Of a stretch of DNA of 24,843 bases, positions 20,542 through 24,843 are shown in pieces. Under the pieces are notes generated by a model, which saw nothing but the letters and a program-made list of their open reading frames with translations, was not told the DNA's origin and made no database searches. A program made the translations under genes and the position numbers. The stretch is from Phallusia fumigata (taxonomy: Eukaryota; Chordata; Ascidiacea; Phlebobranchia; Ascidiidae), in NCBI GenBank assembly GCA_008931825.1, contig QXVZ01030675.1, positions 1 to 24,843 on the forward strand. The letters run 5' to 3'. Position 1 is the first letter of the stretch. Each line of letters starts with the position of its first letter.

Positions 20542-23500
20542 GCTCATGAACTTGCGACACTCACCGGCACACAAGTGATGTTGTTGGTTGCAAGTGAAAC
20601 AGGCCACGTGTACACATTTGCCACACGAAAACTGCAACCAATTTTGTCAAGTGAAGCAGGTGATTATTATTCCAATCCATATCACCTACAAATCATGGCA
20701 ACCTTAAAACATAAAATAATTAATTTAGTTGGTACTGTCAACCTGTGAGCAGAGGTGTTTGCCACTTTGATTAATTTCTACAAGTAGAAAAATGAATTAC
20801 AAAAATTAATGATAATTAACCAATATATATTTAACAAATACTGGTTCATTTATGCGTAAAATATACTTAAACAGAAATAATAAAATCATTTAGCAGTTAG
20901 ATAAGGATCAAATATGAATTTGTGCAGGGAAGCAATTGATTCAAACCTGTTTAAATTCCCCTGACCCTGGAGATTCATCAGCAGCTGTGAATTCTGTGCA
21001 GGATGAACAGAGAATGAGCGCTCAGGGGTTTGAAGAACCTGAACTTTCCTACATTCCTGAAGAAACAAAGGTAATAAAGGCTAATTAACTGTTTTCTGGA
21101 AGATTTTTAAAAATGTGCGCACCTATTAATTGCATGTTGAGTACCAAACAATTTTAAAAGTGGTGAATACTTGTATGTATGCAGTACAATATAAATGACA
21201 GTGTTTTTGGTGAACATATCATAAATCATGTGAATTTTCATTTGAAAAAAAAGAATTTTTTTCTGGCATCTTTTAAAGCTATTTGTTTGTGGTTGTTTCA
21301 AAGTAAAGCTGGTCGAGTTTCTTACAAATTTCTGTTTGAATGCAGGATGCAGTTCTTGCACAAAAGACCTACCATATTTTGAACAGCATATCATCACAAC
21401 AGACAGACCATTCTCCGACACCTCCAGCTCAACAGGTATTAGAAAAATTAAACACAATTGTGACGGCAAAGCGCATAACAGTTAAAGTCCAATCATTGTT
21501 TCATTTTACTCTAAAAAATTCATTAGCCAAGTATTTTTTCGATTAAAATAAACTGTTTTTCAGATTAAATAGTCCAAATTAAAATAGGAACAATTTAGTT
21601 AGTTCAGCTAGTTGTAATTAAAATTTTTTAGCATGTGTAACAAGGTTGTCATTGATTTTTAGCAGCAGTCATCCTTGCCAGTGAACCTTGTTGCAATGAG
21701 CAATCCTGAAAGCACAAAAGGTCCGACAATCCATATTCCCTCTGCTCCTGGTCTCACACTTATGCCTACACACCATGGTTAGTATACCAGCATTTGTTCA
21801 AGTAAATATATGTTTTAGCGCAACCATCAACTTTATAAATTATCACATCAACTGGTTGGTGTGCGCCTTAAGCTCACTATGCTATTGGTTTGAATGTTGG
21901 TCTGGGATTTGGCATTTCGATTTAAAAAAAAAGTAAAAATATATATTAATCAGCATTTTTCAAACAATGGGTTGTGACTCAAATGCTAAGACAAAATGGA
22001 TGGATCACGTGCAAATTTTGCTAATACTTAATATAAGTCTAAAATGCAGGTTAAACAGTTGTGTCTAGTATCTATAGCGAACAGAAGGCATTTGCTGTTG
22101 TGTCAAAAACTATACGGATCATCAACGGAAACTTTATTTTTAAAATAATTAGAGTCACAGAAAAAAAAGACTGAAATGCTGACATGGACAAACCAAAATA
22201 TAACAATCGTCCACTGAACATAACTTACACAGGCACAAGTTCACCAACACACGACTGTTAACTATTTCTGTGCCAAACCACTATCTATAATCAATTGTTG
22301 CATACTCACACGTATCAACGTCAGTGGTTGTGAAACAGCAACCGAATTGAACATGAACTGACAACTTTGTATTCTGTGCAGGTGGAACACAACTTGATCA
22401 TCAACACCTTCAACTTACAACTAACTCTCCCCCAAGGTAAACAAAGTTTGTTACGTCATTGTGCTAAGTTTTCCTCAGCAAAAGAATAAGTGAATTCTTA
22501 ACCATGATAAAAAACAGGCTACAGCATATAAAATATATACAGCACAAAGCTGCATTCACACATAGAATGTTACTAAAACATGATTTTTTTGCCAGTCTGT
22601 TTAAAAAACATGGTGCAACAAAATATCTTATTATTGGTTAAGTGTATGTAAAAACTTGTATTATCTTATGGATTTGACTTGCACATCATATTACTCTCCA
22701 ACACAGAAGCTTACCCTGTTGTTTTTATTTGCAGTATGCATATGCTTCCTTCCCATGATCTGTCAACCAACATACACCACAGCCCACAACATAAATATCT
22801 TTACTGTGAGTAGAAAATTGTTTAAAAACGTTTTTTTCGGTTAATACCTGTGGAAAAAGTGAAACGTTACTGGTCCTAAATCATGATATTACTAAAAAAT
22901 GCTGATAAAAGTGGAAAATGATGTCAGTAAAAACAAAACCTAAAATTTTAAAATACATACATCATGCATATATTGCTCTTAGAAAGGATTTGTTGTCATT
23001 CCATACCATTTGAATACATTTTTACCGTAAACATAATTTTTAGCAACAGCAAAGACTTCAGCGGAAGAAGCACCCATAACATTGTTCAACTCGTACGCTG
23101 CCTTTCCCAGAACAAGTAAGTTCAACATTGATGAAGTTTTAACTTTCTACAGTCGACAGTCAGTTTGTAAGTGCAATAAAATATTAAGTTATCACACAAT
23201 CATCATGCGTCAGCTAAGTAGTCGGTCCTAATTCCATTATTGTCTCATGTGTTTCCCTGATCAAAAAATGTGAGTGACATTGTCCAAATCGAGTGGAATC
23301 TAATTGCTTAAACCAAGTTAAAGTCACCGATTCCCTAAAATACAAAGCAACTAAACAAATATTTTCTATGGTAACCATGAGACCTTATTTATTTTGTAAC
23401 ACCGAAACTTGCTATTTCCAGATGTTCAGCCGTTATTAGTCACTGACACGAGGTCACTACAAATGCAACAAACTCAGGTTGGTTTATGTGAAAAAGTTTT

Positions 23501-23930
23501 TGTCTTAAATCACAATAAATTCTGAAAAAAAACAGCCAATCATAAAAATGTGGCCAGGTTATGACACAGAGTTATACAAAACCATACCAGTTGGTGTAGC
23601 AATGTAACGACACATAGTTGTTTCCAAATGATTTGTAGTTATGTTATCCTTTTCGCTTTTGTTCCATGTTTTCCAAACCTAATGCTTTTCAAAATAGAAA
23701 TCACTACATACAGAATAATAATAAGAGAAATCACTTCAGGACAGTATGACAGACAAAGACTTGATTAGGGATGGTTAACTTCAACTTTTGGTACACAAGA
23801 ATATGATCCTATCCTTTTAGTTGGAGCTGAGGAAAAATGCCTTGTACACCGAAATGGACTTTTTTTACTCCTTTCTTATTTGCAGGTGGCAATCCATAAC
23901 CAGCACAATCACAAGAAGACAAACCGATAA
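20542..23930 (+). CDS. SRF: Serum response factor (SRF), 3' part, nine exons
   Basis: Exons: 20542-20659, 20928-21070, 21346-21435, 21663-21777 (or from 21666), 22382-22436, 22735-22805, 23044-23115, 23422-23477, 23886-23930; phases all agree and give 254 aa ending at TAA 23928-23930. The first exon encodes the C-terminal half of a MADS box, with ELATLTGTQ, LLVASETGHVYTFATRKLQP and, across the splice, GKQLIQTCLNSPD. This is the SRF type, distinct from MEF2. It supplies the dimerisation strands and the surface that in vertebrate SRF binds TCF and MRTF cofactors. The tail is rich in Gln, Ser, Thr, Pro and His, as in a transactivation region, and ends NHKKTNR. The partner half (basic DNA-binding helix, expected to end KRKTGIMKK before the phase-0 acceptor at 20540-20541) was searched for and not found upstream in the window, so the gene is 5'-incomplete. 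SRF binds CArG boxes in the nucleus and drives muscle and immediate-early genes. Confidence 0.93.
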
Positions 23931-24537
23931 TGTTCGCTCACCCTTCGTCACCAACCTCATTACTTAGTGTTTTATACATCTCCAGCCAAAAGTTCCTGTA
24001 GCGTTCATTTTGTATGACATAAAAATCGTATGCACTTTTTTCTTTTTTCCGTGCACTCAACTGCTGAAACACAGTTGTGACACAAGTTTGTTTGGAAACT
24101 GAAACTTTGACAACTCCAGGGTCTGTGCTTCTGCTTTTGTCATTTTATACAACTGTGCTTCAGCAGTTGGGTCAATATTAATATTTACTGTATTTATTTT
24201 CATTCAGTTTTTGTCAAATTTTTCACCGTATCAGTAAAGATAGAGTTTCTTCTATTTATACAGAAAAATCTAAATGTTTATGCACCAAAATGTCAGCTGA
24301 AATGCAAAAAGAATTTTGACCTAGCCTGCCTAACAATACAGAATTTTTTTTGCCAAAAACAAAAAATAATTTTACAAAATTGAAAACACATTTTTTGCTT
24401 CACAAATTATTTTAGCTTTGGCTAACAAAACAAATTTGACTCAGAATGTATTACTCATTTAAGTATCCAAATGTAGTACGTGCCATACTTACATACATGT
24501 GCTAAATCACTTTCCGGAATTTTGGGGGCACCACTTG
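23931..24537. other. SRF 3' UTR / convergent intergenic
   Basis: AT-rich with no coding frame. I see no plus-strand AATAAA here, so the SRF transcript probably uses a variant signal. A minus-strand AATAAA (24193-24198) could serve the convergent exon. Confidence 0.4.
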
Positions 24538-24768
24538 TCAACTTAACGTTTCTTTAGTTTCCTTTCTCAAAAGTTGTAATACAGCGTGCAAATCACTTTG
24601 GCTGCCTTCGCATACACACACAATCTTACGCCTTATCACCCCAAATTTGTCGCTGATGTTGACATTTGCCATAAATGTGCCCAGCACAAGAGTTTTGTTT
24701 AAATTCTTGGCTGTGCATGGGTAATTCCTGTATGGGCAGGTTACATTTTCAATCCACTTTGGGGGCAT
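24538..24768 (-). CDS. Possible last exon of an unrecognised cysteine-containing protein
   Basis: A minus-strand frame reads W-I-E-N-V-T-C-P-Y-R-N-Y-P-C and, further on, K-I-V-C-V-C-E-G, ending at a stop whose last base is 24538. It can start as an exon after the AG at 24758-24757 (minus strand, T-rich upstream, phase 0) or at an ATG at 24768. The spaced cysteines with a CxC near the end and the NVT and NKT glycosylation sites suggest a secreted, disulfide-bonded domain, but I do not recognise the family. A minus-strand AATAAA lies at 24193-24198, about 340 nt past the stop. The gene would be convergent with SRF. It is a single short frame with no second exon in view, so it may be a chance ORF. 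Confidence 0.3.
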   Translation of the reverse strand: MPPKWIENVTCPYRNYPCTAKNLNKTLVLGTFMANVNISDKFGVIRRKIVCVCEGSQSDLHAVLQLLRKETKETLS

Positions 24769-24843
24769 TTAAAAAAATATAATTTTATTTAGTGGCACGT
24801 TATCTACTATTTGGGCACTCTTTTTTACAAATACTTGCAAAAC

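Noticed and set aside
1..24843. CRISPR arrays, prokaryotic operons, viral or toxin genes
   Set aside because: None seen; intron-exon structure and gene content are those of an animal nuclear genome.

Overview
This is invertebrate chordate genomic DNA, most likely from a tunicate such as Ciona. The evidence is the AT-rich, intron-dense, compact gene structure, a clear serum response factor (SRF) gene, tandem adhesion-type GPCR genes, and start codons preceded at 13 nt by an acceptor-like AG, as expected where spliced-leader trans-splicing occurs. The species call is inference. There are no prokaryotic operons, CRISPR arrays or intact mobile elements. Five single-N positions (1842, 9136, 10835, 18035, 19354) show a stitched draft assembly.

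Region 1 (about 1-13,450) is a tandem duplication of one 10-exon gene with a period of about 7.2-7.3 kb. Copy A (729-5235) and copy B (7972-12135) encode secreted-N-terminus, seven-transmembrane adhesion/secretin-like GPCRs. Each has a signal peptide, an unrecognised ectodomain of about 240 residues, a GAIN-like stretch, a GPS cleavage motif (HL|T) and seven helices. All ten exons match in length or phase between the copies. Promoter-side and 3' flanks are duplicated too. Three of the five N positions lie inside exons of these genes and are flanked by exact or near-exact direct repeats of 178, 82 and 51 bp; these look like unmerged contig ends, and removing them restores the reading frame. Copy B also has a 1-nt insertion that truncates its cytoplasmic tail.

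Region 2 (about 13,450-18,000) has no gene I can support. It holds a foldback element of about 360 bp (14,833-15,192), GTACGGTACG-type palindromic clusters, a tRNA-like sequence on the minus strand, and decayed repeat-like sequence.

Region 3 (about 18,200-23,930) is a CpG- and CRE-containing, promoter-like stretch followed by the 3' part of an SRF gene on the plus strand. The C-terminal half of its MADS box and a Gln/Ser/Thr/Pro-rich tail are spread over nine exons. The DNA-contacting N-terminal half of the MADS box is not found in the window; it probably lies in the unsequenced gap at N19354 or further upstream.

Region 4 (24,538-24,768, minus strand) may be the last exon of an unrecognised cysteine-containing protein gene convergent with SRF.
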